DNA of 64,000 bases from the NCBI RefSeq assembly GCF_010686705.1, contig NZ_JAAGWY010000005.1, positions 62,001-126,000 on the forward strand, given 5' to 3'. The stretch comes from Leifsonia tongyongensis. GTDB lineage: Bacteria; Actinomycetota; Actinomycetes; Actinomycetales; Microbacteriaceae. How positions within the stretch are numbered: the first letter of the stretch is position 1; every line of letters starts with the position of its first letter. This document shows, in pieces, positions 8,313-16,341 of this stretch. A program made the translations under genes and the position numbers. Below the pieces are notes generated by a model. It did no database searches. It was not told the DNA's origin and was given only the letters and a program-made list of their open reading frames with translations.

Positions 8313-9310
8313 ACGAGGCAACACGCAATCGGATTCGAGGCGCGGTGCTCGGCCAAGCGATCGGGGACGCACTTGGCGCTCCAACCGAGGGGATGACTCG
8401 CGCAGCCATTCGCGCAAAATATGGTCGGGTCACGGGATACGTGTCAGATGATCCAGCCGGCACGGACGACACCGAGTACGCAGCAATGACCGCACAGATC
8501 CTTCTCAAGGCTGGCCCGGACATTACCGTCAACGACGTTGCCCGAGGATGGATCGAAGCGCTGGTTGATCAAGTGACCCCATTCGACGGAGGAGGATTCT
8601 CCGAAATGGAGGCGATTCACAACCTCGCCAAAGGGTTGCTCCCGCCAGCGTCAGGTACCGACAACCACGAAATGTGGAGCGACGGCTCTGGGATGCGAGT
8701 GGCTCCGATCGGGGCGTATGCCGCGGGCAATCCGGTCGAAGCAGCTCGCCTGGCAGGAATCGACGCGCAGGTGAGTCACGCGCGCGACGGAATCTGGGCG
8801 AGCCAAGCTATCGCGGCGGCAACAGCAGCAGCGATCGTCTCGACCGATTGGCGGCACATCGTTCAGGCAGGCATCGATGTTACGCCGCCTGACTCGTGGA
8901 CCAGGCGAATGATCGAGAAGGCTATCGCCATCGCCGAGGGGACCGGCACAGTTGAGGAACGACTGGACGAGCTGGAACGTCGCGTTGCGATCTTCCACTA
9001 TCCATGGGCGGACGTCGCCCCGGAGGCGATCGCCTTAGCTTTCGGCGTGTTCGCGATTGCCGAAGGCGACTACTCGGAGGCCGTCCTCGGCGGAGTGAAC
9101 ATCGGCCGCGACGCCGACACAATCGCGGCGATGGCCGGCGCGATGGCTGGCGCTCTCAACGGGGTCGACGCGATTCCATCCGAGTGGAAGGACCGGCTCG
9201 GCCCGCTGCGCGGAAGTTGCATCGCCGCGATGGCCGGTGTCGACCTGTGGGAACTTGCAGATGAGATCGCCGATTCGGTCGACGAGCGAAAGGTACTGTC
9301 CAATGACTGA
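8309..9310 (+). CDS. ADP-ribosylglycohydrolase family protein 2
   Basis: 333 residues, the standard length of the family. It has all metal-site signatures: GAVLGQAIGDALGAPTE (11-27), TDDTEYA (52-58) and C-terminal NIGRDADTIAAMAGAMAGAL (about 263-282) with the Asp-x-Asp-Thr pair. It is predicted to be an active magnesium-dependent ribosyl hydrolase in the cytoplasm. GTG start coupled to the ribokinase stop, which suggests that hydrolysis and ribose phosphorylation are successive steps. It differs clearly from the long paralogue at 2735-4102, so the two may act on different bonds or anomers. Confidence 0.88.
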   Translation: MNEATRNRIRGAVLGQAIGDALGAPTEGMTRAAIRAKYGRVTGYVSDDPAGTDDTEYAAMTAQILLKAGPDITVNDVARGWIEALVDQVTPFDGGGFSEMEAIHNLAKGLLPPASGTDNHEMWSDGSGMRVAPIGAYAAGNPVEAARLAGIDAQVSHARDGIWASQAIAAATAAAIVSTDWRHIVQAGIDVTPPDSWTRRMIEKAIAIAEGTGTVEERLDELERRVAIFHYPWADVAPEAIALAFGVFAIAEGDYSEAVLGGVNIGRDADTIAAMAGAMAGALNGVDAIPSEWKDRLGPLRGSCIAAMAGVDLWELADEIADSVDERKVLSND

Positions 9311-10370
9311 ACTTGCTAACCGCGCCCATGGGGCCCTGCTCGGGCTAGCATCCGGAGACGCCTCCGGCTTTCCGTCGAGATATCACAAGATGGCCCACGC
9401 GGGCGCAAGCAGGAGTCTGCTCTGGAGCCAGGCCGTCGAAATGGATGACGCCCAGATCAACAAGTTCCCCCTTCCCTTCACGCACGCCGCTCCGTTGAGT
9501 GCAGGTGAATTCTCGGCAACGGATGACGCTGAGCAGGCCGCGCTCGGAGCCGCCGTGCTGCTACGCGCGTTCCAGAACCGCATCGACGTAGCCCGGAACG
9601 AGCCGGAGACAGGGGAGCTTTTCGCAGCATGGCTTCAGATCGTCCTTCCGCAAGCCGATGGCTACTGGGGATCTGTCGCCGATCGCTCAGCGATCCTCAA
9701 CAGCATCGAAGGGCTGACACCTCCCGCGACCGGACGGGACAACCCGCACTTCTATGACGACTCCGCCGTAGCGCGCTCGCTGCCGGTCGGTCTCGCCTAC
9801 GCTGGAGACCCGGAAACGGCCGCCGCCGTGGCCCGCCGTCTCGCATCGATCACGAACGACGGTGTTGGTGTGGACGCGGCCGCCGCGTTTGCAGCCGCGA
9901 TCGCCCTGACGGCGGCCGGAGGCACCCTCCGGGACGCCGCAGAGCGAGCTCGAGAGGAGATCGTCAGCGACTCGTGGCTTGGACGCAAGCTCGAGCTCGC
10001 CGAGGAAATCTTCGCCGATGCCGGCTCGCTGATAGCCGCGATCCCCGCCTGGAACGACGAGGTCGCGAACCTAGAGTACAACTTCGGCAACATCGCTGCT
10101 GAGACGCTCCCGCTCGCCTTGATCATCGCGCGCGAGTCGCAGTCGTTCGCTGAAGCCCTCGGAATCGCGAACCTGGTCCCTAAGCAGGCGGACACGATGC
10201 CCGCGATGGTCGGCGCGCTCATCGGCGCCGCGTACGGCACCTCTGCAATCCCGGCGACTTGGCGCGACCGCGTCGAGACGCTTCGCGGATACACCGTCCC
10301 CTCCACGGCGGGCGTTCGTCTGCGTGCCGTCGCGGAGCAGCTGGTCAACGTTCTCGAAGTGGCTTCCTGA
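9303..10370 (+). CDS. ADP-ribosylglycohydrolase family protein 3, altered metal site
   Basis: 355 residues. Start ATG at 9303, eight bases inside the previous gene, with GAAAGG upstream. A longer frame from 9237 would add 22 residues unlike the family. Signatures are HGALLGLASGDASGFPS (9-25) and ATDDAEQAA (72-80). In the C-terminal motif where paralogue 2 has GRDADT this protein has PKQADTM (about residue 293-299), so the first metal-binding Asp is replaced by Gln; the usual Glu after the GDAxGxP motif is also missing. It may have a changed metal centre or a binding role only. Its end matches the gene fragment at 1-48. A 13-bp hairpin follows the stop directly. Confidence 0.85.
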   Translation: MTELANRAHGALLGLASGDASGFPSRYHKMAHAGASRSLLWSQAVEMDDAQINKFPLPFTHAAPLSAGEFSATDDAEQAALGAAVLLRAFQNRIDVARNEPETGELFAAWLQIVLPQADGYWGSVADRSAILNSIEGLTPPATGRDNPHFYDDSAVARSLPVGLAYAGDPETAAAVARRLASITNDGVGVDAAAAFAAAIALTAAGGTLRDAAERAREEIVSDSWLGRKLELAEEIFADAGSLIAAIPAWNDEVANLEYNFGNIAAETLPLALIIARESQSFAEALGIANLVPKQADTMPAMVGALIGAAYGTSAIPATWRDRVETLRGYTVPSTAGVRLRAVAEQLVNVLEVAS

Positions 10371-10371
10371 A

Positions 10372-10411
10372 CTTCGGTCCCGGGGTTGTTGCCGCAATCC
10401 CGGGACCGAAG
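10372..10411 (+). terminator. Hairpin after the hydrolase operon
   Basis: Perfect 13-bp stem CTTCGGTCCCGGG (10372-10384) and CCCGGGACCGAAG (10399-10411) starting one base after the TGA of hydrolase 3. No T-run follows. It may end transcription or only reduce read-through into the secreted hydrolase gene, which begins 43 bp later. Confidence 0.65.
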
Positions 10412-10454
10412 CACCAAATAAAACTGTCCGATTCGAACAACGAAGTGAGAAGAG

Positions 10455-11951
10455 ATGCGACGTTTGAGGTTACGCACCGCACTAGCAGCCGGGGTCACCG
10501 CTGCGCTCATCGCAGCAGGAACTGTTGCAGCAAGCGCGCCGGCGGCGGCCGAATCCCATTCCATCGTTCAAACGAACAAGCCGACGCAAGTTAGCACCGA
10601 CTTCCAGAACCTTAACGGGTTCATGTGGTTCTACAACACCTATTTCGGCTACAAATACAGCGACATCACCAAGGATCTCGACCATCTGAAGGCGAGCGGG
10701 ATCCGGGTACTCGGGTTCTTCAGCCCCTACAACGGCGACAAGACATTGTGCGCGGGGTGCGACCCCCTCGACTACTACTCGGTATCCCCACAGAACGGGA
10801 CCATCGAGGACTGGAAGACCCTCGTCAGCCAGGCGCACAAGCGCGGCATGAAAGTGGTCTCCTACTTCGTGAACATCTACATGGATGCGAACTCACCGTT
10901 CTTTGCGAAGGCTCAGCAGGAGTACGCCGCGGGTGACCGCACATCCCGGGAGGTGAGCTCGGTCACGTGGACCACGAATCCGAGTGATCCGCTGCCGTCA
11001 CTTCGGATGGGGCCGCCATGGGCGAGCAGCTGGGAGTGGAGCCCGATCGCGGGCGCTTACTACTGGAAGCTCTGGTTCGGCCCCGGATTCAACTGGGACC
11101 AGAGTACGAGCGTCGCCGAGGTGAAACGCTTCGAGGAGTTCTGGCTCGACACCGGCATCGACGGATTCATGTGGGACGTGGGTCGTTTCGACTCGCGCTT
11201 CCAGGAGGCAGCGGTCACCCTGCCAAAGGCATACACCACCAACGACAAGTGGCTGACGTTCGAAACCACGGGTGCACCGAGCGCCCAGACTGCACACGCC
11301 TTCGGTCTGAACTCGTGGTTCAACTACAGTGACCAGGGCAACTGGACAAACGACTACACGCGCCTCGTCAACGGTCAGATCGACGTCAACGGGCTCGAAG
11401 CCGAGCTGAAGAACTCCGACTACGCCCGCTCGGTCGGGGCGACCACGCACGCGTGGACGATCGCAGCGGACGACGACGCCAACCTTGCCAACCACGACTA
11501 TCCAAGCTATCCGAACGATGAAGTCCAGCGTGTCCAGGAGGCGGCGCTACTGGCCGGGTCCGGAATCCTCTACGGTTCGCCAATGTACGACCAATACATT
11601 CGTTGGTCACCGACGTTGCGGGCGAACTGGGATCGGGTGCTGAGCACGGTCAACGACAACAAGGCGCTACTGCCAGCAGCAAGTCGTGACCGCGTGCCGG
11701 CCGGGCCGGACGCAAATGTCTTCGCCGAGCGCCGCACCAGCGAGGACGGCAAGCAGACCGCTCTGCTCGTGTACAACTTCAACCCAACACCTACGACGGT
11801 GACGGTCGACCTCTCGAACACCGGAATCGACCTGAACCAGCAGCCGAAGGATCTCTACAACGGCGGCAAGGGCACGAAGATCAACGGCGCGGGCTACGCG
11901 GTCAGCCTGCCCGGCTACGGCTTCACCATGCTGGAGGTGAAGACCAAGTAA
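10455..11951 (+). CDS. Secreted GH13-like glycoside hydrolase
   Basis: 498 residues. A Sec signal peptide ends near residue 32 (SAPAAAE). The body looks like a clan GH-H (alpha-amylase type) TIM barrel: DGFMWDVGRFD (236-246) at the nucleophile strand, TFETTG (270-275) as a candidate acid/base, and AADDDANLANHDY (337-349) at the position of the conserved NHD motif. A small beta-sandwich domain follows at the C terminus (TALLVYNFNPTPTTVTVDLS). It should act outside the cell and could release the compound imported by the upstream transporter. RBS-like GAAGTGAGAAGAG precedes the ATG. Which GH13 subfamily, and whether it is truly hydrolytic, cannot be settled by eye. Confidence 0.7.
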   Translation: MRRLRLRTALAAGVTAALIAAGTVAASAPAAAESHSIVQTNKPTQVSTDFQNLNGFMWFYNTYFGYKYSDITKDLDHLKASGIRVLGFFSPYNGDKTLCAGCDPLDYYSVSPQNGTIEDWKTLVSQAHKRGMKVVSYFVNIYMDANSPFFAKAQQEYAAGDRTSREVSSVTWTTNPSDPLPSLRMGPPWASSWEWSPIAGAYYWKLWFGPGFNWDQSTSVAEVKRFEEFWLDTGIDGFMWDVGRFDSRFQEAAVTLPKAYTTNDKWLTFETTGAPSAQTAHAFGLNSWFNYSDQGNWTNDYTRLVNGQIDVNGLEAELKNSDYARSVGATTHAWTIAADDDANLANHDYPSYPNDEVQRVQEAALLAGSGILYGSPMYDQYIRWSPTLRANWDRVLSTVNDNKALLPAASRDRVPAGPDANVFAERRTSEDGKQTALLVYNFNPTPTTVTVDLSNTGIDLNQQPKDLYNGGKGTKINGAGYAVSLPGYGFTMLEVKTK

Positions 11952-11958
11952 CAAGCAC

Positions 11959-12005
11959 GCGGGCAACGCGGCGAGTCAAGGGAGCCCTCTTGCCGCGTTG
12001 CTCGC
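11959..12005 (+). terminator. Terminator after the secreted hydrolase
   Basis: Inverted repeat GCGGGCAACGCGGC (11959-11972) and GCCGCGTTGCTCGC (11992-12005), 14 bp with one mismatch, eight bases after the TAA. No U-tract. It is followed 22 bp later by long repeat copy 2. Confidence 0.6.
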
Positions 12006-12027
12006 GTATCACAGGAAGTGCTAAGTC

Positions 12028-12157
12028 GACCACCGTCAAGGTTGACGCGGGCTGTCGCTCAGCTTTGACGGTTCGGTCCGCACGACAAGGATCCGGTCCT
12101 TAGATTGCGGATCACTTAAGGCCCGCAGCCGGAAGGTTCCCCCCAAACCTTCCGGCT
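12028..12157 (+). repeat. Long repeat copy 2, ending in a perfect hairpin
   Basis: Matches 852-984. Here the final hairpin is a perfect 12-bp stem, AGCCGGAAGGTT (12127-12138) and AACCTTCCGGCT (12146-12157). A second stem is possible earlier: CCGTCAA (12033-12039) with TTGACGG (12065-12071). It lies between the secreted hydrolase and the convergent panD gene, beyond another hairpin, so a plain terminator role would be redundant. Confidence 0.7.
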
Positions 12158-12216
12158 GTGGCAACCTCCGAATAGGCCCCGCGCACACACGACGGTGGCG
12201 ATTCTTAGTCCGCAGG

Positions 12217-12639
12217 TCACCCTACCAATGAAGCGACGTGCGGCGGTGTTCTGACACCTTCGACGTGCGAGCTGGCCGGGTCTGCGTCCACTGCCAACAT
12301 CCTGTTCCTGGGATCGACGTGGACCACCGTGGGGTGGAAATCTCTGAGCTCTTCCCCGCTTAGCTGCGCGTAGGAGATGATGATCACCAGGTCGCCGATG
12401 TGTGCGAGGTGGGCGGCGGCACCGTTTACGCCGATGACGCCTGAACCTCGTTCGCCGGCGATGAGGTAGGTCTCGAAACGGTTTCCGTTAGCGATGTTGA
12501 CGACGCTGACTTGCTCGCCTGGCAGAAGGTCAGCGGCGTCCATCAGATCGAGATCGACCGTCAGTGAACCGACGTAATGCAGCGACGAGTCCGTCACCGT
12601 TGCGCGATGGATCTTTGACTTGAACATCGTCCGGATCAT
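12217..12639 (-). CDS. panD: Aspartate 1-decarboxylase
   Basis: 140 residues. Makes beta-alanine from L-aspartate for pantothenate and coenzyme A synthesis, in the cytoplasm. The proenzyme cleaves itself between Gly24 and Ser25 (HYVGSLTVD) to create the pyruvoyl cofactor; both residues are present, as are Lys9 (FKSKIHRA) and [15 protein letters not shown] around residue 90. The start at 12639 has GCGAGGAGCG upstream; an upstream extension of the frame is not family sequence. The C-terminal 20 residues run past the usual end. It stands alone, convergent with the sugar island, and is probably a core gene or a spare copy. Confidence 0.93.
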   Translation of the reverse strand: MIRTMFKSKIHRATVTDSSLHYVGSLTVDLDLMDAADLLPGEQVSVVNIANGNRFETYLIAGERGSGVIGVNGAAAHLAHIGDLVIIISYAQLSGEELRDFHPTVVHVDPRNRMLAVDADPASSHVEGVRTPPHVASLVG

Positions 12640-13107
12640 TGAGGTCGCTCCTCGCAACAGAATGGTGCGCTGTTGCGCCACAACTAAGAATATGCCGCTC
12701 AAATCGCGCGTGCCGTCGCGAATTCGACCCGGTGGGAGGTCACCCGCGGGAGAGCATTTCGCGGCGAACCATGGGCCGAGACACAGCCAGCGATCCCCAG
12801 CCCGATCGCCTGCTCGCTGCACCCGCGCTGCATCTCCGTCACCAGATCTCAATCCCTACGAGGCGTTTGGACTGCTTGACCACATCCGACAGCCCTCGGG
12901 ACCCTACTGTCACCAGCCGATCTCATGCCAGATATGTCGACTCGGTGCGGTCGGAGATCGGCTGCAACCGTGGCGCGCGTTAGCCCGTTGCGAGCTCGCG
13001 CTGAACCCTTCGTCAGAATCGTTCGATGGGAAGGATTCCGCATCACTGACTGTGGAGCCGCCGAAGCGGCGCTGCCTTGGTTGCTTTTGTGTGTCTTTCC
13101 GACGGCC
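12640..13107. other. No gene recognised
   Basis: Intergenic stretch upstream of panD. A frame is open on the plus strand from 12620, but its first 218 codons match nothing I know and the leader repeat at 13108-13253 indicates that translation begins at 13274. I see no RNA gene here. Confidence 0.5.
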
Positions 13108-13253
13108 GATCGTAGCTCGTTCCCGGTTCTCCGTGCCGGGCTTTCGCGGCATATCCTCCCTCCGCTGTGCTCCGGTCCGGTATTCCACGGTCCCGGCACT
13201 ACGCCCCTCCCACTCGCTCTCGATCTCTTCGCCGGAAAGGCAAACAAAAACAG
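13108..13253 (+). promoter_or_regulatory. Leader repeat A of the mobile-element genes
   Basis: First of three related leaders (with 15067-15203 and 16202-16341). All begin with GATCGTAG or a close form followed by TTCGCTACC-like sequence, carry a stem in the middle (here GTGCCGGG 13133-13140 with CCCGGCAC 13192-13199), continue with a CGCTCCCGCTC-like stretch and end with a small GCC/GGC hairpin followed by AACAAAAACAG about 20 nt before a start codon. The repeated layout suggests a shared promoter or RNA control element. Confidence 0.7.
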
Positions 13254-13273
13254 GCGACAGGGGAGTGAGACGG

Positions 13274-13576
13274 ATGCGGGTATTCATCATCGACACCAGC
13301 AACATGGGTCCAGAACTGCAGGGCGGAATGATCGGGGTGGTCGGGTCGGCCGTGCCGACGGCGGATGAGAAGCGCGACTGCGTGGAGACCGTCAGCCGAT
13401 ATGCGAACGATGGGTGGGCGGTTGCTGCAGACCCGTTCACGCCGATTGGGAGGCTGGCCGCTTTGACGGCAGAGACGGCGTGCGTGCCGTTTCTCGCACT
13501 CGACCGTGCCGTACGGTGTGGCGGAACTCCAATTACGGTTGCGCCAGCAGGGCCGGGTCGGCCGTCGCTCGGCTGA
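13274..13576 (+). CDS. Small hypothetical protein of the mobile element
   Basis: 100 residues starting MRVFIIDTSNMGPELQGG. The start is supported by GGGGAGTGAG upstream, by strong GC bias in third codon positions and above all by leader repeat A, which sits at the same distance from this ATG as its copies do from the ParB-like and ArdC-like starts. No membrane segment, no family recognised. Opposite in direction to parB and ardC, 63 bp from the parB stop (convergent). Likely a small accessory gene of the same element. Confidence 0.6.
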   Translation: MRVFIIDTSNMGPELQGGMIGVVGSAVPTADEKRDCVETVSRYANDGWAVAADPFTPIGRLAALTAETACVPFLALDRAVRCGGTPITVAPAGPGRPSLG

Positions 13577-13639
13577 TTGAACCAGCCGTATCGGGACAGT
13601 GCGGGTCCGGCCGTCCCTGGCCGGACCCGCATTGGCCAC

Positions 13640-15049
13640 CTACTCGTTTGCGTCGTCGACCGGTGCTGCCGGCTGATCGTCGCTGTCATCCACCTGCGCT
13701 GCACTTGCCTGAGATGCGGTGACGATTTGCTCGACCTCGCTGAGGGAGTATCCCCACGCAGCCAGCTGGGCGAGGTAGGCCGCGTCGGTGCGGTTGGGGT
13801 ACCGCCAGGACTGTTTGCTGGTAACGCTTTCGCAGGCTCCGAGCACAATCGCAAGCGAGACCTGCTGGGCTTTCGCCGGGGTGTGCTCGACAGAGCCCGC
13901 GAGCTTGTCCGGTTCGGCGTAGCCGGGCTGTTCGATGCCGAGAAGCACGTGGGCGAGCGGGTTGCCGTCCCGGGTCGCGGCGCTGACTGCTTGCCGGTGA
14001 ATGGTCAGCCCGTTCGCGATCACCACGGCGACATCCTTCGGGAGGGTCTTGCGGGAGAGCAGAGTGGCCACCCATTCCCGGCGTACGGTTTCGGCGGAAG
14101 CCCACGCCTTGTTGTTGGCGATCAGGGTGCGCCGTTCAGCCTTCTGCTCATCGCTCATCGGCCCGCTAGTGTTTCCGCCCGCGTCGTAGCGGTGGTACCC
14201 GGCGGCTTTCGGGTCGGAAACGAAGTAAGTGATGTGGGCGTCGCCGTCTGCGTAAACCCGAACCCGGGCGGCCCGCCCTTCCATGTTCTCAATGTGCTCG
14301 ACAGTGACGCGTTCGCCCTCGGCGGTAAGCAGGTCGCTGATGCAGCTGTATCCGGTGTCGTAGTAGCCGGGATCGTTCTCGAGCACTGTGTATCCGCGTC
14401 CGGTCAGGTCGGCTTCGGTGGCCGACTTGATCTGGAGCCGCACTTTTTCGTCGCGTGCGCGTTGTGCGGCGTGGGTGAATTGGGCGGGGTCGTGGGTGGC
14501 GACTTCGATCAGATCCCTCTTGATGTCGTCGTTGTCCTCGAACTCGATCAGCACGGCCGCCTGATCCAAGGTCAGCGCGTGTTCGTGGATCGCGGTTGCG
14601 GCGCTGCTGTTCTCCGCAACCGCGAGGGCGGTTTTGATCTCGCGGGGTTTCGTTGCGGTGCGCCGGGCAATGGCGGTGACGCTGAGCCCTTCGAACACGA
14701 GCTGCTGAAAGGCGGTCGCGCGGTCGCCGTCGGTGAGGGCTTCGCGTTGGTCGTTCTCCACCAGCTGCTGCACAATCCGCTCTGTAGCTACGTCGTCGGC
14801 ATCGACGATATAGACGGGGATGCTGGACAGTTCGGCTTCGCGGGCGGCCAGGGTGCGGCGCTGTCCGGCCCGAACGACGATGCTGCCGTCGCTGTCCCGC
14901 CTGGCGAGGACTGGGGTGAGGACTCCGTTCTCGCGGACGCTCTGTACGAACGCGGGAGTGAGGGGGGTACTGGGGCGCACGTTGGTTTCGATGACAAGGC
15001 TGGCCGGGTCGAGGTGCTCAGTGGTTCCGGTCACGGTGGTGTCGCTCAT
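13640..15049 (-). CDS. ParB/RepB/Spo0J-like nuclease-domain protein
   Basis: 469 residues. The N-terminal ParB domain (LVIETNVRPSTPLTPAFVQS, then RAGQRRTLAAREAE at about 61-74, the GERR-type motif) is followed by a helix-turn-helix region (LSVTAIARRTATKPREI, about 122-138) and a long C-terminal part with no clear match. ParB-like proteins bind DNA and use CTP for partition; the short stand-alone versions on integrative elements and plasmids are often of unknown role. The start at 15049 has GGAGAAAG upstream and lies 18 bp after leader repeat B. No ParA is adjacent. I infer a partition or transfer-regulation gene of a decayed integrative element. Confidence 0.85.
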   Translation of the reverse strand: MSDTTVTGTTEHLDPASLVIETNVRPSTPLTPAFVQSVRENGVLTPVLARRDSDGSIVVRAGQRRTLAAREAELSSIPVYIVDADDVATERIVQQLVENDQREALTDGDRATAFQQLVFEGLSVTAIARRTATKPREIKTALAVAENSSAATAIHEHALTLDQAAVLIEFEDNDDIKRDLIEVATHDPAQFTHAAQRARDEKVRLQIKSATEADLTGRGYTVLENDPGYYDTGYSCISDLLTAEGERVTVEHIENMEGRAARVRVYADGDAHITYFVSDPKAAGYHRYDAGGNTSGPMSDEQKAERRTLIANNKAWASAETVRREWVATLLSRKTLPKDVAVVIANGLTIHRQAVSAATRDGNPLAHVLLGIEQPGYAEPDKLAGSVEHTPAKAQQVSLAIVLGACESVTSKQSWRYPNRTDAAYLAQLAAWGYSLSEVEQIVTASQASAAQVDDSDDQPAAPVDDANE

Positions 15050-15066
15050 GGTCTTTCTCCGTTCAA

Positions 15067-15203
15067 CTGTTCTTGTTCGCCTGTCTGGCAAGAGGATCGA
15101 TGGTGAGCGGGAGCGGGCGGAGTGCCGGGACCGTGGAATACCGGAGCGCAGCGAGGATATGCCGCGAAAGCCCGGAACGCAGCCGTGGTAGCGAACTACG
15201 ATC
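15067..15203 (-). promoter_or_regulatory. Leader repeat B, upstream of parB
   Basis: Reverse-strand copy of leader repeat A. Read on the minus strand it shares GGGCTTTCGCGGCATATCCT and CCGGTATTCCACGGTCCCGG with copy A, then the GCC/GGC mini-hairpin and GAACAAGAACAG, and ends 17 bp before the parB start. Confidence 0.75.
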
Positions 15204-15293
15204 AGCTGGCCAGGCAGACGAACAATCCCAAAAGGGCGCGCCGCTCGCGGCTCCAATGGAGTCAGCGGCGTTGGAGGGCGCCGCTGACCTTCA

Positions 15294-16178
15294 TCACTCG
15301 ACCGGTTCGAGTCCCAGGATTCCGGTGATGGTGTGAACGGTGCGCAGTACGCGGGTGGCTGTGGATGCGATGAGGGTGCTGTCGGCGTTGGCCCATCCGG
15401 CGATATAGCCGATGCTGTAGTCGCTGGTGTCAAATCCGGTGAGGCCTGCGACGACGTAGGCGACGGATTCGGCTTCGGTTTCGGCAAGTCCGCGATGGTG
15501 GCTGTAGTCGGCGAGGTTCTCCGTATGCCCCAACAGGATGTGTGCCGTTTCGTGGATCAGTGTCTTCGCGGCTTGCTGCGCGGAGAGAGCCGCGTTCAGG
15601 ACGACCTGTCGCCGGGCGGCGTCGGAATATCCGTGGAGCTCGCCGGAGAGTGGCCGCCGCTCGACCGTCCATCTTTCGCTCGTCAGGTGGGTGGTGAGAT
15701 GGTTGACGATTCCGAAGTCGTCGGTGCCAGTCAGCTGCCGTGCAAGCAGAGGAGGCTCTCCTGTGTCTTCGGTGGGGTCCGTTTGCGAGATGTCGAAGAC
15801 GGTCAGGATGGGATAGCGCGCGGCTCCGTTTCTCATCCGCTGGGCGGTCTCGCTTGGCTTCGTGTCGTCAGTCTCGTCTGGGTCTGTGGTTTTCGCGATT
15901 CGGTATCCGAAGATGTGGATGCCGTGTTCTCCGGCGCGGACTTGGCGGCCCTTGGCTTGCCAGGCTCGATATCCGGCTACTGCGGTCGCGTCGGGTCGTT
16001 GCGTCAGGATCAGCAGCACATTGTTCAGGCTGTATTGGTGGAATGAGGCGGTAAACCGAAGGAATTGCTGCCAGCGTTCCGACCGGCGGAGGGCTTCGAC
16101 TTGCTCGACGATGCTCGCGTGCAGGGCTTCGGCTCGACTGTTTTGGCCGTCAGTGGTGGTTGTGGGTGTGGTGGTCAT
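15294..16178 (-). CDS. ArdC-like antirestriction protein with zincin motif
   Basis: 294 residues. An N-terminal ArdC-type single-strand DNA binding domain (FTASFHQYSLNNVLLILTQ, 42-60, and GYRAWQAKGRQVRAGEHG, 69-86) is followed by an ImmA/zincin-like domain with HETAHILLGH (209-218) and a downstream AETEAESVAYVVAGL that can provide the third zinc ligand. ArdC proteins enter recipient cells with conjugative DNA and protect it from restriction. The start at 16178 was chosen from the leader copy C and GGAGACG upstream; longer frames upstream are not family sequence. It supports a conjugative origin of this stretch together with the ParB-like gene. Confidence 0.88.
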   Translation of the reverse strand: MTTTPTTTTDGQNSRAEALHASIVEQVEALRRSERWQQFLRFTASFHQYSLNNVLLILTQRPDATAVAGYRAWQAKGRQVRAGEHGIHIFGYRIAKTTDPDETDDTKPSETAQRMRNGAARYPILTVFDISQTDPTEDTGEPPLLARQLTGTDDFGIVNHLTTHLTSERWTVERRPLSGELHGYSDAARRQVVLNAALSAQQAAKTLIHETAHILLGHTENLADYSHHRGLAETEAESVAYVVAGLTGFDTSDYSIGYIAGWANADSTLIASTATRVLRTVHTITGILGLEPVE

Positions 16179-16201
16179 GATTTCGTCTCCTATGTGGACA
16201 A

Positions 16202-16341
16202 CTGTTTTTTGTGCCGTCCGGCAAGGAGCGTCGAAGGTGAGCGGGAGCGCCGGGAGTGCCAGATGATCTCGGGCGAAATAAGCCCGACAGGGCGCGTCCG
16301 AGATCATCTGGAACGGCGAGGCGCGGTAGCGAATTACGATG
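16202..16341 (-). promoter_or_regulatory. Leader repeat C, upstream of ardC
   Basis: Third leader copy. The flanks match copies A and B, but the central hairpin has a different sequence: a perfect 14-bp stem CCAGATGATCTCGG (16259-16272) with CCGAGATCATCTGG (16298-16311), containing an inner GGGC/GCCC stem. Keeping a stem while changing its bases is what a selected RNA or cruciform structure would show. Confidence 0.75.

Noticed and set aside
12620-13576. A 318-codon plus-strand frame as one gene
   Set aside because: Only the last 100 codons are accepted; the leader repeat places the start at 13274, and the earlier part contains the leader itself.
13577-15106. A 509-codon plus-strand frame opposite parB
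   Set aside because: Antisense shadow of the ParB-like gene; Gly/Val-rich text without domains.
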